64,000 nt of DNA from Mangrovivirga cuniculi (GTDB lineage: Bacteria > Bacteroidota > Bacteroidia > Cytophagales > Cyclobacteriaceae), in the NCBI RefSeq assembly GCF_005166025.1, contig NZ_CP028923.1, positions 2,792,001 to 2,856,000 on the forward strand, given 5' to 3'. The position numbers were made by a program, and so were the translations under genes. The notes under the pieces were generated by a model. That model worked only from the letters and a program-made list of their open reading frames with translations, ran no database searches and had not been told where the DNA came from. Below are positions 15,530-25,365 of the stretch, piece by piece (position 1 is the first letter of the stretch; each line of letters starts with the position of its first letter).

Positions 15530-16828
15530 ATGTATAAGCGTATTCTATTACTTTTTGTTATTCTAACTTCTACTGTCGCTACATCGGCACAGGATTCTTA
15601 TGGTAAAAAAGTCATTACTCGTTATGGTAATGGTGAAATTAAGGAAGAATATTATGTAATCGGTCCTGATCAAAATAAGATGAACGGGCCGTATATCACC
15701 TATTATCCCAGTGGACAAATTGCCGGTGAGGGATCGTTTACTGACGGTAAGCGTGACGGGGAATTCACTTCCTATTATGATGATGGAACCAAAATGAGGA
15801 TCATAAATTACAAAGAAGGACAAAGGCATGGACCTTTTAGCATTTATGATCAGGATGGAGTTAAGATCCAGGAAGGTGAATACGTAATGGGAAATATCGT
15901 TGGTAGCGTAGCTGTATATCTTGAAGAAGGAGTGCTTAAAAGTGAAACACAGTTCGAAAATGGCTCTCCCGAAGGCAGTGTAAAACAATACTATGAAAAT
16001 GGAGCGGTAAGACAAGAAATTATTTATAAAGATGGTAAACAGAACGGTGTATCAAAACAGTTCTATCGCAACGGACAATTAAAAACAGAAGCTAATTACG
16101 AAGATGGATATCTCACTGGCTTCTTTAAAACCTATTACCCTAATGGTCAGCTGGAAACCGAAAGTTTTCTGGTTGATGGAAACAGGCATGGAGAGTTCAA
16201 GACTTATAACATGCAAGGTGCACTGATCATGAAAGGTGAATTCAAAGATGGATTACTGGATGGTGCGAATTTAGCCTATTATGGTTCTGGTAAATTAAAG
16301 CACGAACTTGAATACAAGAAAGGAAGCCGACAGGGATCAGCAAAGTATTATTTTGAGGATGGTTCATTAGAGAGAGAAGTAGTTTATAAAAACAGTGAAG
16401 CGTTCCAGGATATTACTGAATACTATGCCAATGGAAATGTCAAACACAAGCAATTTATTCGTGAAGGCGAGAAGAATGGTCTCTGGAAATATTATTATGA
16501 AGATGGCACACTTAGCAAGGAGATCCCATACCTTGATGGCAGAGCTCACGGAAAAGTGACTACATATTATACAAATGGTGAAAAAAAATCAGTTGCTAAT
16601 TATGCTACCGGCTTTCTTCATGGTGAATACACAGCATGGTATCCGAATAAGCAATTAAGAATGAATGTAGGATACCAGCTTGGTAAAAGAAAGGGGGCAT
16701 TTCTAGAATATTATGAAAATGGTCAGCTTAAAACTAAAGGTCAGTATTACGACGATAAACGAGTTGGTGACTGGAAGTTTTACGATGAAGAAGGCAACCT
16801 GCTGGAGGGAGAAAAAGTACTGGACTAA
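15530..16828 (+). CDS. Exported MORN-variant repeat protein (YwqK-like)
   Basis: About 432 residues. I place the start at ATG 15530, which gives a clean signal peptide ([21 protein letters not shown]); a GTG at 15515 is less likely. The rest is about 17 repeats of roughly 23 residues with the pattern YYxNGxxKxExxYKxGxxxGxxKxY, i.e. the MORN_2 repeat. Databases often label such proteins YwqK family antitoxin, but here there is no adjacent toxin and the protein is exported, so I do not adopt that. MORN_2 repeats form extended beta-hairpin surfaces; ligand and role are unknown. It is monocistronic, between the thiolase and purC. Confidence 0.8.
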   Translation: MYKRILLLFVILTSTVATSAQDSYGKKVITRYGNGEIKEEYYVIGPDQNKMNGPYITYYPSGQIAGEGSFTDGKRDGEFTSYYDDGTKMRIINYKEGQRHGPFSIYDQDGVKIQEGEYVMGNIVGSVAVYLEEGVLKSETQFENGSPEGSVKQYYENGAVRQEIIYKDGKQNGVSKQFYRNGQLKTEANYEDGYLTGFFKTYYPNGQLETESFLVDGNRHGEFKTYNMQGALIMKGEFKDGLLDGANLAYYGSGKLKHELEYKKGSRQGSAKYYFEDGSLEREVVYKNSEAFQDITEYYANGNVKHKQFIREGEKNGLWKYYYEDGTLSKEIPYLDGRAHGKVTTYYTNGEKKSVANYATGFLHGEYTAWYPNKQLRMNVGYQLGKRKGAFLEYYENGQLKTKGQYYDDKRVGDWKFYDEEGNLLEGEKVLD

Positions 16829-16850
16829 TAATATTATTTAGCGGGTATAC

Positions 16851-16880
16851 TTTGAAGCAAAAAACACTTTCTTATTTTTG
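16851..16880 (+). promoter_or_regulatory. Predicted purC promoter placed right at the start codon
   Basis: TTTG (16851-16854), 18 bp, TATTTTTG (16873-16880): both elements match the Bacteroidota TTTG / TAnnTTTG consensus. The ATG at 16885 is only 4 bp further, so the transcript would be leaderless or nearly so. Confidence 0.5.
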
Positions 16881-16884
16881 CATC

Positions 16885-17829
16885 ATGAAGCAACACGCAC
16901 TGAAAGAAACTAATTATAATTTCAACGGTCAGGATAAATTCTACCGCGGCAAAGTACGGGATGTTTACACTTTTGGTGACAAGCTCGTAATGATTGCATC
17001 AGATAGAATTTCAGCCTTTGATGTGGTTTTACCAGAGCCAATCCCTTATAAAGGCCAGGTATTAAATACGATCGCAGCCAAATTCCTTGAGGCGACAAAA
17101 GATATTGTACCTAACTGGGTAACAGAAGTCCCTGATCCAAATGTAACCATCGGATATGCCTGTGAAACCTACCCTGTAGAAATGGTGATCAGAGGATATC
17201 TTGCCGGTCATGCATGGAGAACTTACAAGTCTGGTAAAAGAGAACTATGTGGAGTTCAGCTTCCTGAGGGATTAAAAGAAAACGATAAATTACCTGAACC
17301 GATCATCACTCCTACCACCAAAGCGCACGAAGGTCATGATGAAGACATTAGCAGGGAAGAAATTCTAGAGCAGGGTTTAGTTTCAGAAGAAGAGTATAAA
17401 TTACTTGAAGAATATACCAGGGCTTTGTTCCAGAGAGGAACCGAAATGGCAGCTAAACAGGGTTTAATCCTTGTAGACACCAAATATGAGTTTGGAAAAT
17501 TCAACGATAAAATTTACCTTATAGACGAAATTCATACACCTGACTCATCGAGATATTTTTATGCGAAGAGATATGAAGAAAGACAGGCTGCGGGAGAACC
17601 TCAAAAGCAATTGTCGAAAGAATTTGTAAGGCAATGGTTGCTTGAAAATGGCTTCGCTGGTAAAGAAGGTCAAAACATGCCTGAAATGACTCCTGAGAAG
17701 ATCAACGAGATAAGCGACAGGTACATTGAATTATATGAAAAAGTAACAGGGTTACCTTTTAAAAAGGCTGACAATACACAAATGGAAACCCGAATTGAAG
17801 AAAACATTAAAAACGCATTGTCTTTATGA
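16885..17829 (+). CDS. purC: Phosphoribosylaminoimidazole-succinocarboxamide synthase
   Basis: The enzyme joins CAIR and aspartate using ATP to form SAICAR in de novo purine synthesis. Recognisable motifs are YRGKVRDVY with SDRISAFD (nucleotide and CAIR site, about 18-50), [16 protein letters not shown] (about 96), [11 protein letters not shown] (about 140) and LVDTKYEFG followed by [12 protein letters not shown] (about 195-225). Counted from ATG 16885 it has 314 residues, the longer SAICAR synthetase form common in Bacteroidota. An upstream TTG (16852) falls inside the predicted promoter, so I reject it as the start. Its stop overlaps the start of the STAS gene by 4 bp (ATGA). Confidence 0.93.
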   Translation: MKQHALKETNYNFNGQDKFYRGKVRDVYTFGDKLVMIASDRISAFDVVLPEPIPYKGQVLNTIAAKFLEATKDIVPNWVTEVPDPNVTIGYACETYPVEMVIRGYLAGHAWRTYKSGKRELCGVQLPEGLKENDKLPEPIITPTTKAHEGHDEDISREEILEQGLVSEEEYKLLEEYTRALFQRGTEMAAKQGLILVDTKYEFGKFNDKIYLIDEIHTPDSSRYFYAKRYEERQAAGEPQKQLSKEFVRQWLLENGFAGKEGQNMPEMTPEKINEISDRYIELYEKVTGLPFKKADNTQMETRIEENIKNALSL

Positions 17830-18212
17830 AATACGAACTCGAAGAACAAGATAAATATACAATAATCACACTTAAGCAGGAAAAAGTAGATTCATCCATT
17901 GCCCCGGATATTAAATCTAAATTAGTAAAAATGCATGCCGAAGGTGTTGGCAATCTCGTCATCGACCTTGCAGATGTTAAATACATGGATTCTTCTGGTT
18001 TAAGTGCTTTACTTGTAGGAAACAGACTGTTTACAGAAGATGGAGGAGACTTTATTCTGTGTAATATATCTGATCATGTGATGAAATTAATAAACATTTC
18101 CCAGCTGGATAAAGTTCTATCTATAGTACAGAACAAGGAAGAGGCTGTTGATCTGGTTTATATGAACGAACTTGAAAGAGAGTTCAAAAAAGAAAATCCT
18201 GATGGGGAATAA
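17826..18212 (+). CDS. STAS-domain anti-sigma factor antagonist
   Basis: A 128-residue single STAS domain of the SpoIIAA/RsbV type. The phosphorylatable serine is in [10 protein letters not shown] (Ser 56 or 57), after a typical beta strand VIDLADVKY. Unphosphorylated STAS antagonists bind and inactivate anti-sigma kinases. No RsbW-like kinase or PP2C phosphatase is adjacent, so partners must be elsewhere. It overlaps purC by 4 bp and so is translationally coupled to it. A ~25-residue acidic/basic C-terminal extension ([15 protein letters not shown]) follows the domain. Confidence 0.85.
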   Translation: MKYELEEQDKYTIITLKQEKVDSSIAPDIKSKLVKMHAEGVGNLVIDLADVKYMDSSGLSALLVGNRLFTEDGGDFILCNISDHVMKLINISQLDKVLSIVQNKEEAVDLVYMNELEREFKKENPDGE

Positions 18213-18250
18213 TACGTTAAGTTGATTTTTATTTTTTAAACTATACACTA

Positions 18251-19168
18251 TTGGCTTTTTATATAACAATACTGGGGTCTAATGCATCGACGCCTGCATA
18301 CGGGAGAAACCAGACGTCGCAGTATATCAAATTGCATGGTCACAACTTCTTAATGGACTGTGGAGAAGGCACTCAATTGTTATTAAAAAAGAACCGCCTC
18401 AAAATTCAACGAATTAATAAAATATTTATAAGTCATTTGCATGGTGATCATTATTTTGGTCTTATAGGCCTGGTATCCACCATGCATTTACTGGGCCGTA
18501 CTACTCCATTGGAAATATATGGTCCAAAAGGGTTGGGTGAAATTTTAACTATCCAATTCAAATATTCTGACACCAAACTCAGATACGATCTTACCTTTAA
18601 GGAACTTGATTACGGAAAAAGCGGGGTTATTTTTGAAGATAAAAAGATTCAGGTCGAGCATTTCCCTTTAAAGCACAGAATCGATTGTCATGGGTACATT
18701 TTCAAAGAAAAGCCTAAGCCAATCAGGATCAATCGGGATGCCATTCCGGAAAACCTGGCAGTGGAAGAAGTTTCTATTTTAAGACAGGGCAAGTCTGTTT
18801 ACAATGAAGATGGAAGTATTAAGTATGATAAAAAAGAATATACACTTCCACCGAGAAAGTCTTTTAGTTATGCTTTTGCCTCCGATACTATTTATGATCC
18901 TGAGATTGTAAATTATATTAAAGATGTGGATCTCCTTTATCATGAGTCTACCTTTTTAAAGGATGAAGAAGAACGTGCTGCCCAGACTTTTCACTGCACT
19001 ACCTACCAGGCTGCAGACATTGCAAAACGTGCTAATGTAGGCAAGCTTCTCCTGGGTCATTATTCAACCAGATACCGTAATCTTGCCCCCTTCGCTGAAG
19101 AAGCGAAAGAAATATTCGAAAATTCTGAACTATCTGTTGAAGGCAAGGTTTACGAACTAAAAGATTAG
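18251..19168 (+). CDS. rnz: Ribonuclease Z
   Basis: A 305-residue metallo-beta-lactamase-fold enzyme that removes the 3' trailer from tRNA precursors, relevant here because the tRNA genes lack an encoded CCA. It has the zinc motif HLHGDH (62-67), further ligands in FASDTIY and FHCTTYQAA, and LLGHYSTRY near the C-terminus, as in RNase Z. The start is taken as TTG 18251 (next residues AFYITILGSN align with family N-termini); no ATG or GTG upstream is in frame before a stop. A rare start codon suggests modest expression. It follows the STAS gene after 38 bp and may share its transcript. Confidence 0.92.
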   Translation: MAFYITILGSNASTPAYGRNQTSQYIKLHGHNFLMDCGEGTQLLLKKNRLKIQRINKIFISHLHGDHYFGLIGLVSTMHLLGRTTPLEIYGPKGLGEILTIQFKYSDTKLRYDLTFKELDYGKSGVIFEDKKIQVEHFPLKHRIDCHGYIFKEKPKPIRINRDAIPENLAVEEVSILRQGKSVYNEDGSIKYDKKEYTLPPRKSFSYAFASDTIYDPEIVNYIKDVDLLYHESTFLKDEEERAAQTFHCTTYQAADIAKRANVGKLLLGHYSTRYRNLAPFAEEAKEIFENSELSVEGKVYELKD

Positions 19169-19173
19169 ATCAC

Positions 19174-19971
19174 GTGACAATTTCAGGAAGCGAAAAGAAA
19201 AGAAATCTATTTTTCATCTTATCAGGTATTTTTTTAACCAACGCCCTACTGGCAGAAATCGTTGGTGTGAAAATTTTCAGCCTGGAAAAAACTTTTGGAG
19301 CCAACCCTGTTAATTTCGAACTCTTTTCTGGTGCCAACATGAGTTTTAATTTAACTGCCGGAGTGATTTTATGGCCGGTGGTATTTATCACCACTGATAT
19401 AATCAATGAATATTTCGGTCGAAAGGGTGTAAAGAAAATCAGTTTTGCTACGGTAGCATTTATTTCCTATATGTTTATCGTTATTTTCATTATCACTAAG
19501 CTTGCTCCTGCCGATTTTTGGTTAGAAACTAATAAACAAGGTGCAAATGGTGATAATTTCAATGTTAATTTTGCTTTCAATAAATTATTCCTCCAGAGTG
19601 CTGGAATTATTATCGGTTCATTGATAGCTTTCCTCATCGGACAGCTCCTGGACGTAACAGTATTTCACTACCTGAGAAGGTTTACAGGCGCAGATAAGAT
19701 CTGGTTGAGAGCAACCGGTTCTACTTTAGTTTCTCAATTAATTGATAGCTTTGTGGTATTATATATTGCTTTTATACTTTTTGCTCCTGCAAATAGTAAA
19801 TGGACATATACCCAGCTATTAAATGTTGGATTAATGAACTACATGTATAAATTTGTTGTGGCGATAGTCCTCACTCCCCTGCTCTATCTTGCCCATTGGC
19901 TTATTGATGGATACCTGGGGAAAGAAAAAGCCGATGAATTAATGGAAGAAGCGGCCAGAAGCAGCCGCTAA
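19174..19971 (+). CDS. Queuosine precursor transporter (YhhQ/VUT family)
   Basis: A 265-residue membrane protein with six to seven hydrophobic segments. Family features include FLTNALLAEIVGVKIF at the start, DIINEYFGRKGV (about 70-81), RATGSTLVSQLIDSFVVLY (about 170-190) and MYKFVVAIVLTPLLY. E. coli YhhQ imports queuosine precursors (preQ0/preQ1). The insert between residues about 100 and 130 (LAPADFWLETNKQGANGDNF) is typical of Bacteroidota members. It begins at GTG 19174, 5 bp after the rnz stop, so two tRNA-maturation functions sit together. Confidence 0.88.
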   Translation: MTISGSEKKRNLFFILSGIFLTNALLAEIVGVKIFSLEKTFGANPVNFELFSGANMSFNLTAGVILWPVVFITTDIINEYFGRKGVKKISFATVAFISYMFIVIFIITKLAPADFWLETNKQGANGDNFNVNFAFNKLFLQSAGIIIGSLIAFLIGQLLDVTVFHYLRRFTGADKIWLRATGSTLVSQLIDSFVVLYIAFILFAPANSKWTYTQLLNVGLMNYMYKFVVAIVLTPLLYLAHWLIDGYLGKEKADELMEEAARSSR

Positions 19972-19972
19972 C

Positions 19973-21037
19973 TTAATTTTTATTAGGATTTTCTATATTT
20001 ACTTTTTTATTCTGATATAATTCGACAATCGTCTGTTGTCGTCTGATCTCAGCTTTCTTAAGGAAAGTCCTGTTGAGGTTTTCTTTTATTTCATGCTCGA
20101 GTTCCATGATCTCCTGCTCATATTCAACAATATCCGAATAAAGATCCTTATTCTTATCCTGTAGCTTATCTTTGCTACGCTCAAGCTTTTTTAGCTCCTT
20201 CTTTATGTTTTTTTCAAGATCTCTGTTATCAGCTACTTTTGCATCATACATATCATCTTTATATTTGGCGATCTTCTCACTATTAAGCTCAATAGTCCTT
20301 TTGTTTGTTTGGATATCCTGCTGAGCATGCTCAATATCGATTTCGTTATCTTTAACACCCTTACGGAATTTCTCGTGATCTTTCTGTAGATCATCCAGTT
20401 CATCTTCAAGATCTTCCAGGATTTCTTCTTCCTTTTCAATCTGTGTATCTACAACATCCTGGTAAACCTCTTTAGCATAAGAACCAACATAAGCTTTAAG
20501 CCTGTCAAATGCCCTTTGATCTACTTCACTGGTAAGAACATTCATTGAATCAGCGACATAGGTTTCAACTTTCACACCATCATCGGCTTTATCTATCTTT
20601 GCATACAAGCTCAGTTCCCTATCTTCAAAACCATCTATTTTTTGGTTTTCTACATAATGCAAATTCCCTTCGTTAATAACCTTACTTTTAAAAACAGAAA
20701 AGATATTCTCAAGGTCTTTCTCCCATATTTTAATTGCCTGTTCAAGCTCTGCCTCAGGTATTACCACAGAAACACCTTCATGTTTACCACGATTAAGATC
20801 AACCGTAGTAACCTCAAACACAAATGATTCCGGTTCATCAATGTCTTCCAGGTCTGAATAATCGTTAATGTCTTTAAGTAACATTTTATAGTTCTCAGGA
20901 AGCTCTCTTTCCACTTCGACAAATACTGTATCAGTTACAGTACGTACAGTCTCATTCTTATCTTTTGATGTTTCCTGACTCAAAAGATTGATAGTTGAAA
21001 AAATTGATAAAAAAGTAAAAAATAATATAGTTCTCAT
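19973..21037 (-). CDS. Exported coiled-coil protein of unknown function
   Basis: From ATG 21037 the product has about 354 residues: signal peptide MRTILFFTFLSIFSTINLLS, a 150-residue globular part (FEVTTVDLNRGKHEGVSVVIP; ADDGVKVETYVAD), then a long charged coiled coil from about residue 190 onward (EKEEEILEDLEDELDDLQKD, NKRTIELNSEKIAKYKDD). An upstream in-frame start would add 39 residues and destroy the signal peptide, so I prefer the internal ATG. No family is recognised. It converges on the queuosine transporter with a 1-bp gap between stop codons and is divergent from the deformylase-like gene. Confidence 0.75.
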   Translation of the reverse strand: MRTILFFTFLSIFSTINLLSQETSKDKNETVRTVTDTVFVEVERELPENYKMLLKDINDYSDLEDIDEPESFVFEVTTVDLNRGKHEGVSVVIPEAELEQAIKIWEKDLENIFSVFKSKVINEGNLHYVENQKIDGFEDRELSLYAKIDKADDGVKVETYVADSMNVLTSEVDQRAFDRLKAYVGSYAKEVYQDVVDTQIEKEEEILEDLEDELDDLQKDHEKFRKGVKDNEIDIEHAQQDIQTNKRTIELNSEKIAKYKDDMYDAKVADNRDLEKNIKKELKKLERSKDKLQDKNKDLYSDIVEYEQEIMELEHEIKENLNRTFLKKAEIRRQQTIVELYQNKKVNIENPNKN

Positions 21038-21154
21038 GTTATCTAGTTTCCATTTAGCCTTCATAAATATGAAAAAAATCTCTACAAATCTAATTATTTT
21101 AATAAAAAAGAGCTTGCAGTTATTAAATTTGAATACCAAAATAAACAACTGCAA

Positions 21155-21970
21155 ATGGATAACTTGTACCGCTTACATATTCCCGACAAAATAAAATACC
21201 CAATTTTGATCAGCGTTCCTCATTCCGGGACATTTATCCCGGATGAAATTTCAGCTAAAATGAATGAAGATCTGATTACCGAACTTGAAGATACTGATTG
21301 GTTTGTTGATAGACTATACCAGTTTTGTCATCAGGAAGGAATTCCGATGATAATTGCTAATTACCATCGATGGGTGATTGATCTGAATAGAAATCCGGAA
21401 AACAAATCTCTATATAATGATGGCAGAGTAATTACCGAGTTATGTCCTACCAAAACGTTTAATGACGAATCGTTATATCTTGAAGGTAATGAACCGGACA
21501 ACGATGAGATAGAAAGCAGGAAAAAAAATTTTTACTACCCATACCATGTAAAGGTTAAAGAATTACTCAATGAAATAAAATCAGAATTTGGCCAGGCATT
21601 ACTTTTTGATGCTCATTCTATCAAAAAGCAGGTTCCGGGAATTCGAAAGGAGCCATTCCCTGATTTTATCCTGGGAGACAATGAGGAAAAATCAGCTTCA
21701 AAAGAAATTATAAAAATTGCGTATGAAAACCTCGCATTAAATAACATCGGAGAATTTACTCATAATCAACCCTTTAAAGGCGGGCAGATAACCAGAAGTT
21801 TTGGAGACCCTTCAAATAACATTCATTCATTACAACTTGAAATGGCTAAGGTTAACTATATGAGCGATGATGAGACTAAATATGATTGTGACCGGGCTAA
21901 AAATGTACAGGAAAAGCTCTTAAAACCATTATTAAACAACCTTGGCAAATATTTATTGAATAATAAGTAA
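21155..21970 (+). CDS. N-formylglutamate amidohydrolase family protein
   Basis: A 271-residue member of the FGase family, which cleaves N-formyl-L-glutamate to formate and glutamate. Family features: ISVPHSGTFIP (about 14-24), NYHRWVIDLNRNP (about 70-82), LLFDAHSIKKQVPG (metal-binding DxHS) and GGQITRSFGDP with LQLEMAKVNYM near the end. It is followed after 11 bp by hutF, whose product is its expected substrate, so the two form the final part of the five-step histidine degradation route via formylglutamate. HutH, HutU and HutI are not in the window. Confidence 0.87.
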   Translation: MDNLYRLHIPDKIKYPILISVPHSGTFIPDEISAKMNEDLITELEDTDWFVDRLYQFCHQEGIPMIIANYHRWVIDLNRNPENKSLYNDGRVITELCPTKTFNDESLYLEGNEPDNDEIESRKKNFYYPYHVKVKELLNEIKSEFGQALLFDAHSIKKQVPGIRKEPFPDFILGDNEEKSASKEIIKIAYENLALNNIGEFTHNQPFKGGQITRSFGDPSNNIHSLQLEMAKVNYMSDDETKYDCDRAKNVQEKLLKPLLNNLGKYLLNNK

Positions 21971-21981
21971 GCATTCTCCAC

Positions 21982-23346
21982 ATGAAATACCTTCATATAC
22001 CACAACTTATCACGGAAAACGGTCCTGAAGAAACATATTTAACTCTTGATGAAAAAGGAATAATCACGGAATCCGGACAGGTTGAAAAAAATAACATTGA
22101 GTATTATACAATCAATGGAGTCGTTTTACCGGGAATCCCCAATTCTCATAGTCATGCTTTTCAATATGCAATGGCAGGTCTGGCTGAAGTTCAGCAGCGA
22201 AGCGAAAGCGATGACTTCTGGACATGGAGAAACTCTATGTATAAACTTGCTTCTAATATCTCCCCGGAGAATCTGGAAATAATAGCGACTCAATTATATG
22301 CTGATATGCTTACTTGTGGATACACTCATGTCGTAGAATTTCATTATCTGCACAGACAACCCGATGGAAAACCCTATTCAGATAATGCAAGAATGGGTAG
22401 AAGCCTTATCAAAGCAGCAAAAACTGCAGGAATAGGTATTACATTAATGCCAGTATATTATCGTCTCGGTAATTTTGGCCAGGCACCTGTTGAAGGACAG
22501 AAAAGATTTTTATCAAAATCCTTTGACCAATATAAAAAACTCGTCATAGACACAAATGCTATGATCAGAGAGGAAAATCATGGGCAAATTGCCATTGCTG
22601 CACATTCATTACGAGCAGTGGATGAAGAAGATCTTTTTAAATTAAGTGAATTGGGGGATGAGTTGAATTGCCCAATCCATATACATATTGCCGAGCAATT
22701 AAAAGAGGTAAAAGATTGTTTTGACTACCATAAGAAAAGACCTGTAGAATATTTACTGGACCTCGATATTTGTGATAATAGATGGAACCTTGTCCATGCT
22801 ACTCACCTGACGGAAGAAGAAACAATAAGAATGGCAGAAGCTGATGTTAACGCAGTTATTTGTCCCAGCACGGAGGGCAATCTTGGAGATGGCTTCTTTA
22901 ATATGCGATTATATCTGGAAAGTAATGGACGATTTTGCATTGGTTCTGACAGCCATATAGGTTTATCTCCATTTGAAGATATGAGATGGCTGGACTACGG
23001 TCAAAGACTTGTAACTCATCAGCGAAATACATTTAACACCTCATTCCGGTCTGAAATGCTTCATGGTGTCGTATTGCAGGGTAGAAGATCAGCCGGATTA
23101 AACAGTGCAAGATATTTCAATCAAGGTATACCTTTTAATGCTATCGCAATTGATGATTCACATCCTCTTGTTGGTTCTGCCAGTCCTGAAAACCTTCTGA
23201 GTACAATTCTTTATAGTGATTCAACGATTAAAATAAACGACGTCTATCATTCTGGAAAGAAGGTAGTTGAGGATGGAAATCACGTAAAAAGAAAAGAAAT
23301 AGGAACAAATACCCTCAAAACTTTAAAAAACACCGGACTTAGATAG
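21982..23346 (+). CDS. hutF: Formimidoylglutamate deiminase
   Basis: A 454-residue amidohydrolase-superfamily enzyme that converts N-formimidoyl-L-glutamate to N-formylglutamate and ammonia. Metal ligands are visible in GIPNSHSHAFQ (about 52-62), HIHIAEQ (about 232), NLVHATHLT (about 268) and GSDSHIGLSP (about 320). VEFHYLHRQPDGKPY is characteristic of HutF. Together with the upstream deformylase it bypasses formiminotransferase. The gene is separated from the next by about 80 bp. Confidence 0.9.
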   Translation: MKYLHIPQLITENGPEETYLTLDEKGIITESGQVEKNNIEYYTINGVVLPGIPNSHSHAFQYAMAGLAEVQQRSESDDFWTWRNSMYKLASNISPENLEIIATQLYADMLTCGYTHVVEFHYLHRQPDGKPYSDNARMGRSLIKAAKTAGIGITLMPVYYRLGNFGQAPVEGQKRFLSKSFDQYKKLVIDTNAMIREENHGQIAIAAHSLRAVDEEDLFKLSELGDELNCPIHIHIAEQLKEVKDCFDYHKKRPVEYLLDLDICDNRWNLVHATHLTEEETIRMAEADVNAVICPSTEGNLGDGFFNMRLYLESNGRFCIGSDSHIGLSPFEDMRWLDYGQRLVTHQRNTFNTSFRSEMLHGVVLQGRRSAGLNSARYFNQGIPFNAIAIDDSHPLVGSASPENLLSTILYSDSTIKINDVYHSGKKVVEDGNHVKRKEIGTNTLKTLKNTGLR

Positions 23347-23428
23347 GGATTATTTTTTATAACTGTTAAAAAATGATATATTAGTATTATTAATCTAAGC
23401 TAGATATAGATTTTTTACAGATATAGTG

Positions 23429-25294
23429 ATGCTTATAAATAATTTTAAGGCATACAATTTTTTTAAGAATGCCAATTTTCAGATAGTTTTTCTTTCCCTC
23501 ATATATATCCTTGCGGCTTTAATGGGTATAAAAACGATGATGCCTGATATTAATGTCACTCCGGTATGGCCTGCAACAGGGATAATATTTGCTTTTGTAT
23601 TGATAATGGGATATCAATCATGGCCAGGAGTATTTATCGGTTCATTAATATCAAACTTTCTTTTATTTAACTTTTTCGGCTATTCTTTTAATTATGACAG
23701 CATATTAGCTGCAATATTTATTTCTGTCGGTCATACTGTTGAAGTACTGGTTGGATTTGTTTTGGTCAAATTCTATATAAAAACCGATAAAATATTTATT
23801 AAGACCATCGATACATTTAAATTTTTAGGTGTAAGTATGTTCATGAGTACTATTGGAGCATTTATTACAGTTGGAGCCTATCAGTACTTTGAGCTTATTT
23901 CATACCAGGATTATGTATTTAAATTTGTCACCCTTTGGATTGGCTCAATGGTAAGTTTGCTTCTTTTTACTCCATTCATATTATCGTGGAAAACTAAAAC
24001 AAGATGGACACTTACCAAAAATCACCTCTTTGAATTTATTGCTTTCTTATTAAGTATAAGCATTTTATGGATATTGTGGCAAATTGACTTCTTAAGTATG
24101 CCCATAGAAAAATCATTTCCATTATTATCCATACCATTTCTTCTATGGCTTGCATTTAGATTTAATTTACAGGCTTCCATGACAGGAATCCTGATACTTG
24201 CTCAGGGCACTATTTTATATACTGTAGATGATTTGGGTCCTTTTGTAGCTAATAATCATCAAAATTCACTTTTACTTCTTCAGATCTACATCGCAGTTGT
24301 TTCTGCTATGACCATTATTGTATCAGCTACTGTAACAGAGAGGAATGAGGCTCAACAAAAATTGATCGGTTTTAATGAAAACCTGGAAGCTAAAATTCAG
24401 GAACGAACCAGTGAGTTAAAAGAAGAGATATCAAACAGAAAGAAAACCGAAAAAGAATTACTTACAAGCAATAGAGATTTAATCAAAGCCAATGAAGAGC
24501 TTGACAACTTTGTTTATAGCGTCAGTCATGACCTCAGGGCTCCTATTGCCTCTGTACTTGGATTGGTAAACCTTGCCCAGCTTGAAACCGATATAAAAAG
24601 AGTAAAAATCATCCTTGAAAAAATAGCAAAGAGTGCCGAACAACAGGATGCATTTATAAAAGACATTCTTGATCTTTCGAGAAATGCAAGGCTGGAAGTA
24701 GAAAATGAAATAATAGATCTGTCAGGAATGGCTTTGGATATCTGTCAGCAACTGAAATATAGTGGTCACAATAAGCCGGTTGAACCTGAGATCAATATTG
24801 AAAAATCAAGTGAATTTGCTTCTGATGCCAAAAGACTAAGAGTTATCCTGAATAACTTACTATCTAATGCGATCAGGTACAGTGATGATGAAAAACCTAC
24901 TGTAGTAGTTGATGTAAAGATCACTAAAACAAGTGTGCGTTTAAGGATCTCTGATAATGGAATTGGTATAGAAAAAGATCATATGCCAAAGATTTTTGAC
25001 ATGTTCTACAGGGCGACAGATAAAAACTCCGGTAGTGGTCTTGGTCTTTACATTGTTAAAGAAACCTTAAACAAATTAAATGGACAGGTATTCCTTGATT
25101 CAACGCCGGGTAAAGGAACAGATGTAGAAATTATACTTCCTAACAATATCAGCTTCCTCCCTCCTGCTAAGAAAAAGAATCCGAAGAAAAAAACAACAAA
25201 AAAATCTTCTCCAAAAGTGCAAAAAGACCAGCCAGAAAATGCTAAGGGAATAAATAGTGCTAAAAAAATTGAAAAACCAGAAACCAAGACTTAA
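23429..25294 (+). CDS. MASE1-type membrane sensor histidine kinase with basic tail
   Basis: About 621 residues. The N-terminal half has eight or so hydrophobic segments in the MASE1 pattern (MPDINVTPVWPATGIIFAFVLIMG; WPGVFIGSLISNFL; LWIGSMVSLLLFTPFIL). A coiled linker (residues about 310-350), the HisKA box SVSHDLRAPI (His near 365) and a HATPase_c domain (NNLLSNAIRYS; DNGIGI; GSGLGLYIVKE) follow. The last 50 residues are unusually lysine-rich (PAKKKNPKKKTTKKSSPK), perhaps for membrane or nucleic acid contact. I take the ATG at 23429 rather than the GTG before it. No receiver gene is adjacent; the signal is unknown. Confidence 0.88.
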   Translation: MLINNFKAYNFFKNANFQIVFLSLIYILAALMGIKTMMPDINVTPVWPATGIIFAFVLIMGYQSWPGVFIGSLISNFLLFNFFGYSFNYDSILAAIFISVGHTVEVLVGFVLVKFYIKTDKIFIKTIDTFKFLGVSMFMSTIGAFITVGAYQYFELISYQDYVFKFVTLWIGSMVSLLLFTPFILSWKTKTRWTLTKNHLFEFIAFLLSISILWILWQIDFLSMPIEKSFPLLSIPFLLWLAFRFNLQASMTGILILAQGTILYTVDDLGPFVANNHQNSLLLLQIYIAVVSAMTIIVSATVTERNEAQQKLIGFNENLEAKIQERTSELKEEISNRKKTEKELLTSNRDLIKANEELDNFVYSVSHDLRAPIASVLGLVNLAQLETDIKRVKIILEKIAKSAEQQDAFIKDILDLSRNARLEVENEIIDLSGMALDICQQLKYSGHNKPVEPEINIEKSSEFASDAKRLRVILNNLLSNAIRYSDDEKPTVVVDVKITKTSVRLRISDNGIGIEKDHMPKIFDMFYRATDKNSGSGLGLYIVKETLNKLNGQVFLDSTPGKGTDVEIILPNNISFLPPAKKKNPKKKTTKKSSPKVQKDQPENAKGINSAKKIEKPETKT

Positions 25295-25365
25295 AAAAAT
25301 TTGCCTAATGCTATTGCTAACTTAATATAGATTATATAATTTAGTATAAACTAATTTATATTTCT

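Noticed and set aside
15530-16828. YwqK antitoxin of a toxin-antitoxin system
   Set aside because: The MORN-type repeats explain the database label; the protein is exported and has no toxin partner next to it.
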